A stretch of DNA of 64,000 nt from Siphonodentalium dalli (Eukaryota; Mollusca; Scaphopoda; Gadilida; Siphonodentaliidae): the NCBI GenBank assembly GCA_032622095.1, contig CP136069.1:37048194-37112193 (forward strand), read 5' to 3'. Made by a program: the position numbers and the translations under genes. Under the pieces are notes generated by a model. The model saw nothing but the letters and a program-made list of their open reading frames with translations. It had not been told where the DNA came from and ran no database searches. Positions 34,520-45,671 of the stretch are shown here, piece after piece. Numbering within the stretch: position 1 is the stretch's first letter; the number at the start of each line of letters is the position of its first letter.

Positions 34520-37500
34520 CAAAAAATTTGGGGAAATGTGGCAAATGACCATGGCAACGTCTTAAGTAGGGCGAGACAAAACTTCCTGTGAAAATTTTTT
34601 TTCGAAAAAAAGTTCCAAAATGCACGAAATTAGGCAAAGTCCGAAAATGAACGGAAATTGGCCGAAACAAGTGCGGTGCCATAAATGGCCACCTCGGCCA
34701 AATATTTTGGGCCGAAAAAAAATTGGGTCGAGTCCGAAAAAGTGGGTCGAATCCCAGTTTTCGCTCTGCTCGGTCGGGAAAATTTCGGAAAATGTGCCAA
34801 ACTGTCACATATTAAAAAATGGCCACCTGGGCCGAACTTTTTGGGCTGAAAAGTTTTTGGGTCGAGTCCCATAAAGTGGGTCAAATAGAAATTCCCGCTC
34901 TGCTCGGTCAGGAAAATTTGGGGAAATGTGGCAAATGACCATGGCAACGTCTTAAGTAGGGCGAGACAAAACTTCCTGTGAAAAGAAAATTTCGAAAAAA
35001 AGTTCCAAAATGCACGAAATTAGGCAAAGTCCGAAAATGAACGGAAATTGGCCGAAACAAGTGCGGAGCCATAAATGGCCACCTCGGCCAAAATATTTGG
35101 GCCGAAACAAATTTGGGTCGAGTCCGAAAAAGTGGGTCGAATCCCAGTTTTCGCTCTGCTCGGTCGGGAAAGTTCCAAAATGCACGAAATTAGGCAAAGT
35201 CCGAAAATGAACGGAAATTGGCCGAAACAAGTGCGGTGCCATAAATGGCCACCTCGGCCAAATATTTTGGGCCGAAAAAAAATTGGGTCGAGTCCGAAAA
35301 AGTGGGTCGAATCCCAGTTTTCGCTCTGCTCGGTCGGGAAAATTTCGGAAAATGTGGCAAACTGTCACATATTAAAAAATGGCCACCTGGGCCGAACTTT
35401 TTGGGCTGAAAAGTTTTTGGGTCGAGTCCCATAAAGTGGGTCAAATAGAAATTCCCGCTCTGCTCGGTCAGGAAAATTTGGGGAAATGTGGCAAATGACC
35501 ATGGCAACGTCTTAAGTAGGGCGAGACAAAACTTCCTGTGAAAAGAAAATTTCGAAAAAAAGTTCCAAAATGCACGAAATTAGGCAAAGTCCGAAAATGA
35601 ACGGAAATTGGCCGAAACAAGTGCGGAGCCATAAATGGCCACCTCGGCCAAAATATTTGGGCCGAAACAAATTTGGGTCGAGTCCGAAAAAGTGGGTCGA
35701 ATCCCAGTTTTCGCTCTGCTCGGTCGGGAAAATTTCGGAAAATGTGGCAAACTGTCACATATTAAAAAATGGCCACCTGGGCCGAACTTTTTGGGCTGAA
35801 AAGTTTTTGGGTCAAGTCCGAAAAAGTGGGTCAAATAGAAATTCCCGCTTTGCTCGGTCAGGAAAATTTGGGAAAATGTGGCAAATGACCATGGCAACGT
35901 CTTAAGTAGGGCGAGACAAAATTTCCTGCGAAAAAAAATTCTGGAAAAAAGTTTTAAAATGCCTCGAAAATAGGCAAAGTCCGAAAATAAACGGAAATAG
36001 TCCGAAACAAGTGCAGGGTCATAAATGGCCACCTGGGCCGAAAATTTTGGGCCGAAAAGATTTTGGGTCGAGTCCGAAAAAGTGGGTCGAATCCCAGTTT
36101 TCGCTCTGCTCGGTCGGGAAAATTTCGGAAAATGTGGCAAACTGTCAATATTAAAAAATGGCCACCTGGGCCGAACTTTTTGGGCCGAAAAGTTTTTGGG
36201 TCGAGTCCGAAAAAGTGGGTCAAATAGAAATTCCCGCTTTGCTCGGTCAGGAAAATTTGGGAAAATGTGGCAAATGACCATGGCAACGTCTTACGTAAAG
36301 CGAGACAAAATTTCCTGCGAAAAACAATTCTGGAAAAAAGTTTTAAAATGCCTCGAAAATAGGCAAAGTCCGAAAATAAACGGAAATAGTCCGAAACAAG
36401 TGCAGGGTCATAAATGGCCACCTGGGCCGAAGTTTTTGGGTCGAAAAGTTTTTGGGTCGAGTCAGAAAAAGTGGGTCGAATCCCAGTTTTCGCTCTGCTC
36501 GGTCGGGAAAATTTCGGAAAATGTGGCAAACTGTCACATATTAAAAAATGGCCACCTGGGCCGAACTTTTTGGGCCGAAAAGTTTTTGGGTCGAGTCCCA
36601 TAAAGTGGGTCAAATAGAAATTCCCGCTCTGCTCGGTCAGGAAAATTTGGGGAAATGTGGCAAATGACCATGGCAACGTCTTAAGTAGGGCGAGACAAAA
36701 CTTCCTGTGAAAAGAAAATTTCGAAAAAAAGTTCCAAAATGCACGAAATTAGGCAAAGTCCGAAAATGAACGGAAATTGGCCGAAACAAGTGCGGAGCCA
36801 TAAATGGCCACCTCGGCCAAAATATTTGGGCCGAAACAAATTTGGGTCGAGTCCGAAAAAGTGGGTCGAATCCCAGTTTTCGCTCTGCTCGGTCGGGAAA
36901 ATTTCGGAAAATGTGGCAAACTGTCACATATTAAAAAATGGCCACCTGGGCCGAACTTTTTGGGCTGAAAAGTTTTTGGGTCGAGTCCCATAAAGTGGGT
37001 CAAATAGAAATTCCCGCTCTGCTCGGTCAGGAAAATTTGGGGAAATGTGGCAAATGACCATGGCAACGTCTTAAGTAGGGCGAGACAAAACTTCCTGTGA
37101 AAAGAAAATTTCGAAAAAAAGTTCCAAAATGCACGAAATTAGGCAAAGTCCGAAAATGAACGGAAATTGGCCGAAACAAGTGCGGAGCCATAAATGGCCA
37201 CCTCGGCCAAAATATTTGGGCCGAAACAAATTTGGGTCGAGTCCGAAAAAGTGGGTCGAATCCCAGTTTTCGCTCTGCTCTGTCGGGAAAATTTCGGAAA
37301 ATGTGGCAAACTGTCACATATTAAAAAATGGCCACCTGGGCCGAACTTTTTGGGCTGAAAAGTTTTTGGGTCGAGTCCCAAAAAGTGGGTCAAATAGAAA
37401 TTCCCGCTCTGCTCGGTCAGGAAAATTTGGGAAAATGTGGCAAATGACCATGGCAACGTCTTAAGTAGGGCGAGACAAAACTTCCTGTGAAAAAAAAAAT

Positions 37501-39175
37501 TCGAAAAAAAGTTCCAAAATGCACGAAATTAGGCAAAGTCCGAAAATGAACGGAAATTGGCCGAAACAAGTGCGGAGCCATAAATGGCCACCTCGGCCAA
37601 AATATTTGGGCCGAAACAAATTTGGGTCGAGTCCGAAAAAGTGGGTCGAATCCCAGTTTTCGCTCTGCTCGGTCGGGAAAATTTCGGAAAATGTGGCAAA
37701 CTGTCACATATTAAAAAATGGCCACCTGGGCCGAACTTTTTGGGCTGAAAAGTTTTTGGGTCAAGTCCGAAAAAGTGGGTCAAATAGAAATTCCCGCTTT
37801 GCTCGGTCAGGAAAATTTGGGAAAATGTGGCAAATGACCATGGCAACGTCTTAAGTAGGGCGAGACAAAATTTCCTGCGAAAAAAAATTCTGGAAAAAAG
37901 TTTTAAAATGCCTCGAAAATAGGCAAAGTCCGAAAATAAACGGAAATAGTCCGAAACAAGTGCAGGGTCATAAATGGCCACCTGGGCCGAAAATTTTGGG
38001 CCGAAAAGATTTTGGGTCGAGTCCGAAAAAGTGGGTCGAATCCCAGTTTTCGCTCTGCTCGGTCGGGAAAATTTCGGAAAATGTGGCAAACTGTCAATAT
38101 TAAAAAATGGCCACCTGGGCCGAACTTTTTGGGCCGAAAAGTTTTTGGGTCGAGTCCGAAAAAGTGGGTCAAATAGAAATTCCCGCTTTGCTCGGTCAGG
38201 AAAATTTGGGAAAATGTGGCAAATGACCATGGCAACGTCTTACGTAAAGCGAGACAAAATTTCCTGCGAAAAACAATTCTGGAAAAAAGTTTTAAAATGC
38301 CTCGAAAATAGGCAAAGTCCGAAAATAAACGGAAATAGTCCGAAACAAGTGCAGGGTCATAAATGGCCACCTGGGCCGAAGTTTTTGGGTCGAAAAGTTT
38401 TTGGGTCGAGTCAGAAAAAGTGGGTCGAATCCCAGTTTTCGCTCTGCTCGGTCGGGAAAATTTCGGAAAATGTGGCAAACTGTCACATATTAAAAAATGG
38501 CCACCTGGGCCGAACTTTTTGGGCCGAAAAGTTTTTGGGTCGAGTCCGAAAAAGTGGGTCAAATAGAAATTCCCGCTTTGCTCGGTCAGGAAAATTTGGG
38601 AAAATGTGGCAAATGACCATGGCAACGTCTTAAGTAGGACGAGACAAAATTTCCTACAAAAAAACATTCTGGAAAAAAGTTTTAAAATGCCTCGAAAAAA
38701 GGCAAAGTCCGAAAATAAACGGAAATAGTCCGAAACAAGTGTGGTGTCATAAATGGCCACCTCGGCCGAAAATTTTGGGCCGAAAAGATTTTGGGTCGAG
38801 TCCGAAAAAGTGGGTCGAATCCCAGTTTTCGCTCTGCTCGGTCGGGAAAATTTCGGAAAATGTGGCAAACTGTCACATATTAAAAAATGGCCACCTGGGC
38901 CGAACTTTTTGGGCCGAAAATATTTCGGGCCGAGTTCGAAAAAGTGGGTCAAATAGAAATCCCCCCTCTGCTCGGTCAGAAAAAATAGGTAAAATGTGGC
39001 AAATGACCATGGCAACGTCTTAAGTAGGTCGAGAAAAAAATTCCTGTCAAAAAATATTCTGGAAAAAAGTTCAAAAATGCCTCGAAAATAGGCAAAGTCT
39101 GAAAATGAACGGAAATTGGCCGAAACAAGTGGTGGGTCATTAATGGACACCTCGGCCAAAAATTTCGGGTCTTGA
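34520..39175 (+). repeat. 390-bp dimeric satellite, left arm (about 12 units)
   Basis: The landmark TGACCATGGCAACGTCTTA recurs near 34546, 34938, 35497, 35887, 36278, 36668, 37058, 37448, 37837, 38225, 38615 and 39005, so spacing is about 390 bp with one long step of about 558 bp. Each unit has two related halves. One has GTGGGTCGAATCCCAGTTTT-CGCTCTGCTCGGTCGGGAAA. The other has GTGGGTCAAATAGAAATTCC-CGCTTTGCTCGGTCAGGAAA. 390 bp is 130 codons, which keeps frames open through successive units; the long ORFs are therefore repeat translations. Confidence 0.95.
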
Positions 39176-39354
39176 GTAAAGACTCGACTTTAGGCAGCAG
39201 GTACTTCTGAAACACATCAGGATAGGTATGTCGGTATCTGGATATTGGAACGTGTTAGCTCTAAGACAACTTTGGAGTTGAATACTCCACCAGTCCTGTA
39301 CTTAGCCTCGCTATTAAAGCCGAACGCCTTATTCGTCATTATTATATTGTATAC

Positions 39355-39936
39355 GTGTATACATATAATAGTAGCTTCGGTACGTTCATAACACTCACAG
39401 ATGTCCAAAAAGGCGAGGCGGTGGAACTCCTCCAATGCATTGACAACCGCGGTTGGGATCTACGAGTTGGCCTCCGCTCAATCACTTATACAGTTTGGTG
39501 GTACAACATAAACAATGGGGAGTCGTTCTCGTGGACGAACAGTCGCGGAATTATTAAAGAAATAGACGTTCCTCCGGGGCTGTATAACTTCACACAGATA
39601 TGGGACCTTGTCGAGGAAAACATTGACACCATACTGGCGGTGAGCAAAGTTAATGGTTTGATAATCTAACCGTGGATGATGGGCAGGAGATCTTATTTAC
39701 AAATGGACTGCTGTCCATCGATCTTATTTACAGATGGACTGCTGTCCTTACTTGGATTGGACGACGGTTTAAATGGCCAGTGGCTCTCTGTGGGCACATC
39801 TACTGGGGACCGCCCCGTCAACTTTGCATCCACAAAAATGCATCATCTGCACTTGGAGCAGATAAACAGATCTAGTCCCGTTGTAGATGAGGCTCCATCC
39901 AACATCCTGGCAACGAGTGGGTTTGACTGTCACTGA
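39355..39936 (+). pseudogene. Putative virion or structural protein remnant of the giant element
   Basis: The first frame (39355-39669) reads like a beta-rich structural protein: TFITLTD, WDLRVGLRSITYT, WWYNINNGESFSW, then KEIDVPPGLYNFTQIWDLVEE. A second frame (39676-39936) continues with SLLGLDDGLNG and other short segments after a stop and a shift. Its position at one end of the core and its sequence style suggest a structural gene of a Polinton-like element, but no named capsid family can be assigned by eye. A 32-bp tandem duplication (CATCGATCTTATTTACA-type, 39690-39735) also disrupts the frame. Alternative: an unrelated passenger gene. Confidence 0.4.
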
Positions 39937-40129
39937 TTTTGTGCCATCGGCACCCTCCAAGTCGAGCATCCTGAGTTCAAACGTCTTCAGTGCTGAACAC
40001 AGAGTGCATTGAAGATAGAGGTCCGCGATGATAGAGGTGCACGTCTGAATAGTGACCTACCTATCAGTGTGGTACTAGAGATACGATGAGTATCTACGGC
40101 CCTATAGAGTTTTCTGCACTCAGTGAGAG

Positions 40130-40620
40130 TTCCTACGGAACAGGTACTCCGCCGGGTAGTGCCCTGATTACTATCTGGGCATAATTCAATGGCAGCGTCA
40201 CGTTGGTGGTTTACTCGGAAGGGGCGGCGATCGGCCGTTCACCATGGGGAACTCGGCTACTGGGGATAGGTTGTGTGGATACCCCGTACTAGCGAATGGT
40301 AAAATAATACGAATGGGCATGTCCGCGTCTCACACTAATGGTGACTTTGCCGCGGTTGAGGTTATAAACGGCAAAAAGACCACGGAGCAAAAATATCTAG
40401 TGAGAAACAGAAGAGGACGAGGGTGTTTGCAGATCCATTGAAGCTGCGACGGTGTGATGTAATACCGTTTGACTGGAAAGACGACCATCGCAAATTCAAC
40501 GAGATGAAAACTGAAATCCGGACTAGGGCACGAAAAACGCACGCCGCGGTGATGGATGGCGAGGCAAAAAAGCACTTATTCAGAAAGGCAGAGAAGAAGC
40601 CAAGGCGATTATAGAAAAGT
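40130..40620 (+). pseudogene. Second putative structural gene remnant
   Basis: Frames include LVVYSEGAA, then MGNSATGDRLCGYPVLANGK with IIRMGMSASHTNGDFAAVEV (40244-40441), then after a shift VFADPLKLRRCDVI and a lysine/arginine-rich end. Gly/Ser/Thr richness and short beta-strand patterns suggest an external or fibre-like protein. It lies immediately before the integrase. No family is confirmed, and multiple shifts make it non-functional. Confidence 0.35.
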
Positions 40621-40775
40621 TATCAGTTTCGCGGTAGTGTAAACTCGTTCCCGTTCCTAAAGAACTGGCTGAGCCACATACTAAGATGGCCCGCCTCCTT
40701 ATTAGTATACGTAATTTTATTGTGACTGTCAATGTATTACAAAGTAATAATATGTATTACAAAGTAATAATATGA

Positions 40776-41725
40776 ACAGCAAGGTGTCTAGTCGCATCGG
40801 GACAATCTACTACAGCCCGAGGGTTACTGGAAGGGGCTTGCAGCAATCAAGAACCTCGCGACAGCAGCCAATGTTTCTGAAGATGTGGCACGGGCGTGGC
40901 CCAAGAAGCAGGCCATCTGGCAGATATACCTACCCAATCCGCATGTGCCAAGGCTCAAGTTTGACGAGCCAGTGCCAAATGAAGTCCACCAGGCCGACCT
41001 GCTTTTTCTGCCTCATGACCGGGTGGTTCGCAAGACATACAAATACGCACTCACCGTCGTCGACGTGGCCTCTCGATACAAATATGCCGAGCCCCTCGCC
41101 ACAAAAGTCGCGGATGCCATTGAACGGATCTACAGTCGAGGCCCTCTTAGATGGCCGAAATTGCGCCAGGTCGACCCGGGGCTCGAGTTCATGGGTGCTG
41201 TGAGCCTCCTGCTAAGCAAGCACAGCGTTCAGGTGAGACGGGTCCGTGTGGATGTCCACCGACACCAGGGGTCGTGGAGCGCTTCAACCAACACGCCCAG
41301 CAGATGAAGCTTCCCGCCGGTCAAAGGTAGACTGAATGGGTGGTTCGACTGCCCGCTGTTGTATCGGATCTGAACAATGAAATGACTCGTCTGACCGAAA
41401 AAAAGCCCTCTGATGCCATCAAGATCAAGTCAGTGAAAACCCTCTTCTGTTGTTCCAGGTCGTCCAATGGGGCCCAAAAAGCAAAAGCACCCCTCGCGAG
41501 TGGGCGTTCGTTACATCTACCAGCTTGGCGAGCTGGAAGGGGGCCGCCGACGCACAACTGACCCTGTGTGGTCCCTACATGTGTACCAACTTGAACGCTT
41601 GTCACCAAGCGCCCGACGAGCCTGTGCTCTACCATTTAGTGGATGGGCCAGCGCGCGGATTTGTCCGGAAAGTGTTGCTTGTGGTGCCTCCCGACACCCA
41701 GCTGCCACCAGCTAGTTCTGTATGA
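40776..41725 (+). pseudogene. DDE (rve-type) integrase, broken
   Basis: An integrase core would join element ends to target DNA. The clean frame 40885-41307 holds NEVHQADLLFLP (first catalytic Asp), YALTVVDVASRYKYAEPLA, then RQVDPGLEFMG (second Asp, 59 residues later). The catalytic Glu (VVERFNQ, codon at 41277) sits about 35 codons further on but in a shifted frame. This is the D,D-35-E spacing of retroviral and Polinton integrases. A stop near 41325 and further shifts break the C-terminal part, where RLPAVVSDLNNEMTRL, DPVWSLHVYQLERL and GFVRKVLLVVPPD remain. The N-terminal helical part (GYWKGLAAIKNLA) precedes it near 40820. Not functional as it stands. Confidence 0.85.
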
Positions 41726-41764
41726 ACTGTTAGAAGGACTAGACACTAGGTGTCTCGTTCCATG

Positions 41765-43010
41765 AACAATGCTGCAGCCCCTCTTTTTCGGTTGCACTCT
41801 AGACAGGTCAGCCTCACATCTCTCTGCAGTGCCCTTTGTTGTTATCCAGCCAGTCGACACTAAATTGCTGTGTGTCTTTGGATTGGAAGGCCAGAGCAGC
41901 CCAATCTCGCACGCCATGCAGCGGTTCTGTTGGGCTTCACGGAGATCGAGGATATAGTCGACCTTGAGATTGAATCCCTGGCGTCCATTAGCCTGGTCCT
42001 GGCGCGTGTATACCACAAGCTTCCTTTGTATTTCCTTGCAGGCCTGGCATCGGAACACTCTTCCGGTGGACAGTTTACCCGTTCGAGCTGTTGCAAATAC
42101 TCCACGCGGGATACGGCTAAGTAGCACATATTTGACCAATGGAGGTAGTCGTCGATGATCCAGACATTCTGAGGGCCGTGGACCGTAAGTCTCTGGCTCG
42201 AATGGACGGTGGAAGCATAGCCCAGGCGCCAATCATCGGTTTTAATAGCACACTCGGCGGCCTCGATATAGACCGCAACGACGTCATTGAGAACAAGCTC
42301 TTCTCTGTGCGACGGGTCGCCAGTGCCTGGGATTGCGACGTCAATGTCCTGCTTTCGGCTGTCCTTGGGTGGTAAAGGATAGACACTGGGTTATCTAGGA
42401 AATGCTCCTTATGGCGTCGGAGCAACAGCTCATGTGTCTGGTCGCGGACCTTCTGGCGGCTGGTGATGATTAGGTCACCGGGCCTCCACTGCTCCACAAA
42501 TCGGTCACCCAGTCAGCTCGGGAGAGCCTTCCGCATTTCCTGGCATTGGACTTTGTCACTATGAAGGCGTATACGCCTTTTCAGGGCTTTGATGGCTTCA
42601 TCTTTTGCTCTGTTGTCGACACCAAACTCTTCGTAGTAGTCTGCCTTTTTTGCAACCAATGGCGAGGTATTTCACATGCAATCGGTGGCGGCTGTCCTTG
42701 ATCCCCGCAGCAAATTACATGGACGCCATGTTGGTCACGTCAGTTTGAGAAAATCTCCAGGATAGGCCGGGGCACAGCGCAGACCTCGCCCCAGATGATG
42801 GCGCGCGTGATGAACTTCTGCCCCATGCGGTCGGGCATCCAGTCATTCTGACCACTCCATCGGAAGAAGCTGTGGTATGTCTGTGCTTTGACCCCACGGG
42901 CCCACATTTCTTTCGCGAGGCAATGGGTCGGGGTAATTACGGGGGTCTCTTACACGGAAGAGCTCAATCGCTCTTGTGGTCTTGCAACTGCCCCTCCATC
43001 ATTAAGGTAG
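41765..43010 (-). pseudogene. SF1 (Pif1/RecD-like) helicase with C-terminal HNH-like domain, broken
   Basis: Minus-strand frames, separated by stops and shifts, run in helicase order. There is a Walker A remnant GSCKTTRAIELF near 42985 (Gly of GKT now Cys), QTYHSFFRWSGQ near 42865, Walker B IIWGEVCAVPRP near 42785 (the Asp of DE now Gly), motif III CCGDQGQPPPI near 42695, WRPGDLIITSRQKVRD near 42465, TVHSSQ near 42200 and YLAVSRV near 42115. Then come a CQAC pair near 42045, NRCMACE near 41915, VDWLDNNKG near 41850 and ECNRKRG near 41795, an HNH/endonuclease VII-like arrangement. Likely role: replication or processing of the element. Both ATPase motifs are damaged. Confidence 0.7.
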
Positions 43011-43319
43011 CTCAGCCGGTGCCGGGTCAGTTCGTCATTGTAGCTGGGCGCCGTTGATTCCGCCATCGCTTTGGCTTGGCTACAGTATTCTGGCTTGGAG
43101 AAGAACTCGGCGTGTTCCTGCGGCATGTACAACTGCTCTCCCTTGTCGTGCCACTGAGCGGCATGAACCCTGTCTCGGGCCGGTGGCCTGAGAGTTAGCT
43201 CGTATAGTGACTCCTGAGACAGTTGCGGCAGTATACCGGGAGATACTCCACCTGTGGCACGTACGCCTAGACACCGTCAAGTTTCTGCAACGCGGTCTTC
43301 TGGACGTAAATGCTATCAG

Positions 43320-45417
43320 TTTGCCACATTTTCCGAAATTTTCCCGACCGAGCAGAGCGAAAACTGGGATTCGACCCACTTTTTCTGACTCGACCCAAAA
43401 TCTTTTCGGCCCAAAATTTTCGGCCGAGGTGGCCATTTATGACACCACACTTGTTTCGGACTATTTCCGTTTATTTTCGGACTTTGCCTATTTTCGAGGC
43501 ATTTCAAAACTTTTTTCCAGAATGTTTTTTCGCAGGAAATTTTGTCTCGCCCTACTTAAGACGTTGCCATGGTCATTTGCCACATTTTCCCATATTTTCC
43601 TGACCGAGCAAAGCGGGAATTTCTATTTGACCCACTTTTTCGGACTCGACCCAAAAACTTTTCGGCCCAAAAAGTTCGGCCGAGGTGGCCATTTATGACC
43701 CTGCACTTGTTTCGGACTATTTCCGTTTATTTTCGGACTTTGCCTATTTTCGAGGCATTTTAAAACTTTTTTCCAGAATGTTTTTCGCAGGAAATTTTGT
43801 CTCGCCCTACTTAAGACGTTGCCATGGTCATTTGCCACATTTTCCCAAATTTTCCTGACCGAGCAAAGCGGGAATTTCTATTTGACCCACTTTTTCGGAC
43901 TCGACCCAAACACTTTTCGGCCCAAAAAGTTCGGCCCAGGTGGCCATTTTTTAATATGTGACAGTTTGCCACATTTTCCGAAATTTTCCCGACCGAGCAG
44001 AGCGAAAACTGGGATTCGACCCACTTTTTCGTACTCGACCCAAAAACGTTTCGGCCCAAAAAGTTCGGCCCAGGTGGCCATTTATGACCCTGCACTTGTT
44101 TCGGACTATTTCCGTTTATTTTCGGACTTTGCCTATTTTCGAGGCATTTTAAAACTTTTTTCCAGAATGTTTTTTCGCAGGAAATTTTGTCTCGCCCTAC
44201 TTAAGACGTTGCCATGGTCATTTGCCACATTTTCCCAAATTTTCCTGACCGAGCAAAGCGGGAATTTCTATTTGACCCACTTTTTCGGACTCGACCCAAA
44301 AACTTTTCGGCCCAAAAAGTTCGGCCCAGGTGGCCATTTTTTAATATGTGACAGTTTGCCACATTTTCCGAAATTTTCCCGACCGAGCAGAGCGAAAACT
44401 GGGATTCGACCCACTTTTTCGGACTCGACCCAAAAACGTTGCGGCCCAAAAAGTTCGGCCCAGGTGGCCATTTATGACCCTGCACTTGTTTCGGACTATT
44501 TCCGTTTATTTTCGGACTTTGCCTATTTTCGAGGCATTTTAAAACTTTTTTCCAGAATGTTTTTTCGCAGGAAATTTTTTCTCGCCCTACTTAAGACGTT
44601 GCCATGGTCATTTGCCACATTTTCCCAAATTTTCCTAACCGAGCAAAGCGGGAATTTCTATTTGACCCACTTTTTCGGACTCGACCCAAAAACTTTTCGG
44701 CCCAAAAAGTTCGGCCCAGGTGGCCATTTTTTAATATGTGACAGTTTGCCACATTTTCCGAAATTTTCCCGACCGAGCAGAGCGAAAACTGGGATTCGAC
44801 CCACTTTTTCGGACTCGACCCAAAAACGTTTCGGCCCAAAAAGTTCGGCCCAGGTGGCCATTTATGACCCTGCACTTGTTTTGGACTATTTCCGTTTATT
44901 TTCGGACTTTGCCTATTTTCGAGGCATTTTAAAACTTTTTTCCAGAATTTTTTTTCGCAGGAAATTTTGTCTCGCCCTACTTAAGACGTTGCCATGGTCA
45001 TTTGCCACATTTCCCCAAATTTCCCTGACCGAGCAAAGCGGGAATTTCTATTTGACCCACTTTTTCGGACTGGACCCAAAAACTTTTCGGCCCAAAAAGT
45101 TCGGCCCAGGTGGCCATTTTTTAATATGTGACAGTTTGCCACATTTTCCGAAATTTTCCCGACCGAGCAGAGCGAAAACTGGGATTCGACCCACTTTTTC
45201 GGACTCGACCCAAAAAAGTTTCGGCCCAAAAAGTTCGGCCCAGGTGGCCATTTATGACCCTGCACTTGTTTTGGACTATTTCCGTTTATTTTCGGACTTT
45301 GCCTATTTTCGAGGCATTTTAAAACTTTTTTCCAGAATGTTTTTTCGCAGGAAATTTTGTCTCGCCCTACTTAAGACGTTGCCATGGTCATTTGCCACAT
45401 TTTCCCAAATTTTTTGA
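43320..45417 (-). repeat. 390-bp dimeric satellite, right arm (about 5.5 units)
   Basis: Inverse orientation to the left arm. The landmark TAAGACGTTGCCATGGTCA recurs near 43557, 43811, 44202, 44592, 44982 and 45372: 390-bp spacing after a first short step of about 254 bp. The 532-codon + strand frame (43819-45417) is the open frame of this array, not a gene. Confidence 0.95.
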
Positions 45418-45671
45418 ATAAGGAATAAGGAATAAGGAATAAGTAATGAAATTCACGCTGCTAGATTCCGATGTATAAAATAATATATATGAATCGAGCA
45501 CACATTTTAAGAAAAGCTTATATCAATTAATATCAATTTTTAAAAAGATATACACTATCTTTAATTACTTTAAACATGACATGCAGTAACGTCTAGCGAA
45601 ACGTACCATCCGATTGCATCGTTTGTCTTTGAATACTGACATCGCAAATTTGCATATAGTCATTTAAAAAT

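Larger units (their letters stand above)
34474..45462. mobile_element. 10,989-bp giant transposon with repeat-built inverted arms and Polinton-type genes
   Basis: AGATTCCGA at 34465-34473 and 45463-45471 directly flanks an element whose ends are inverted copies (AGCAGCGTGAATTT, then four GGAATAA-type heptamers, then the 390-bp repeat array). The left arm is about 4.7 kb and the right arm about 2.15 kb. The 4.1 kb core contains remnants of a DDE integrase and putative structural genes on the + strand and a helicase/HNH gene on the minus strand. That gene set recalls Polintons or Polinton-like viruses. Polintons, however, usually make 6-bp duplications, are 15-20 kb and encode DNA polymerase B, which I do not see. 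All core genes are broken, so any movement would be non-autonomous. Confidence 0.85.

Noticed and set aside
43819-45417. 532-codon + strand ORF and its mirrored counterparts (418 codons at 37903-39159)
   Set aside because: Exact translation of the 390-bp tandem repeat, whose period is a multiple of three. Frames on the other strand are also open, so openness reflects composition.
34106-45570. Further inverted match outside the giant element (TAAAGATAGTGTAT)
   Set aside because: Only 14 bp, with no extension, and it lies beyond the 9-bp duplication; chance in AT-rich DNA.
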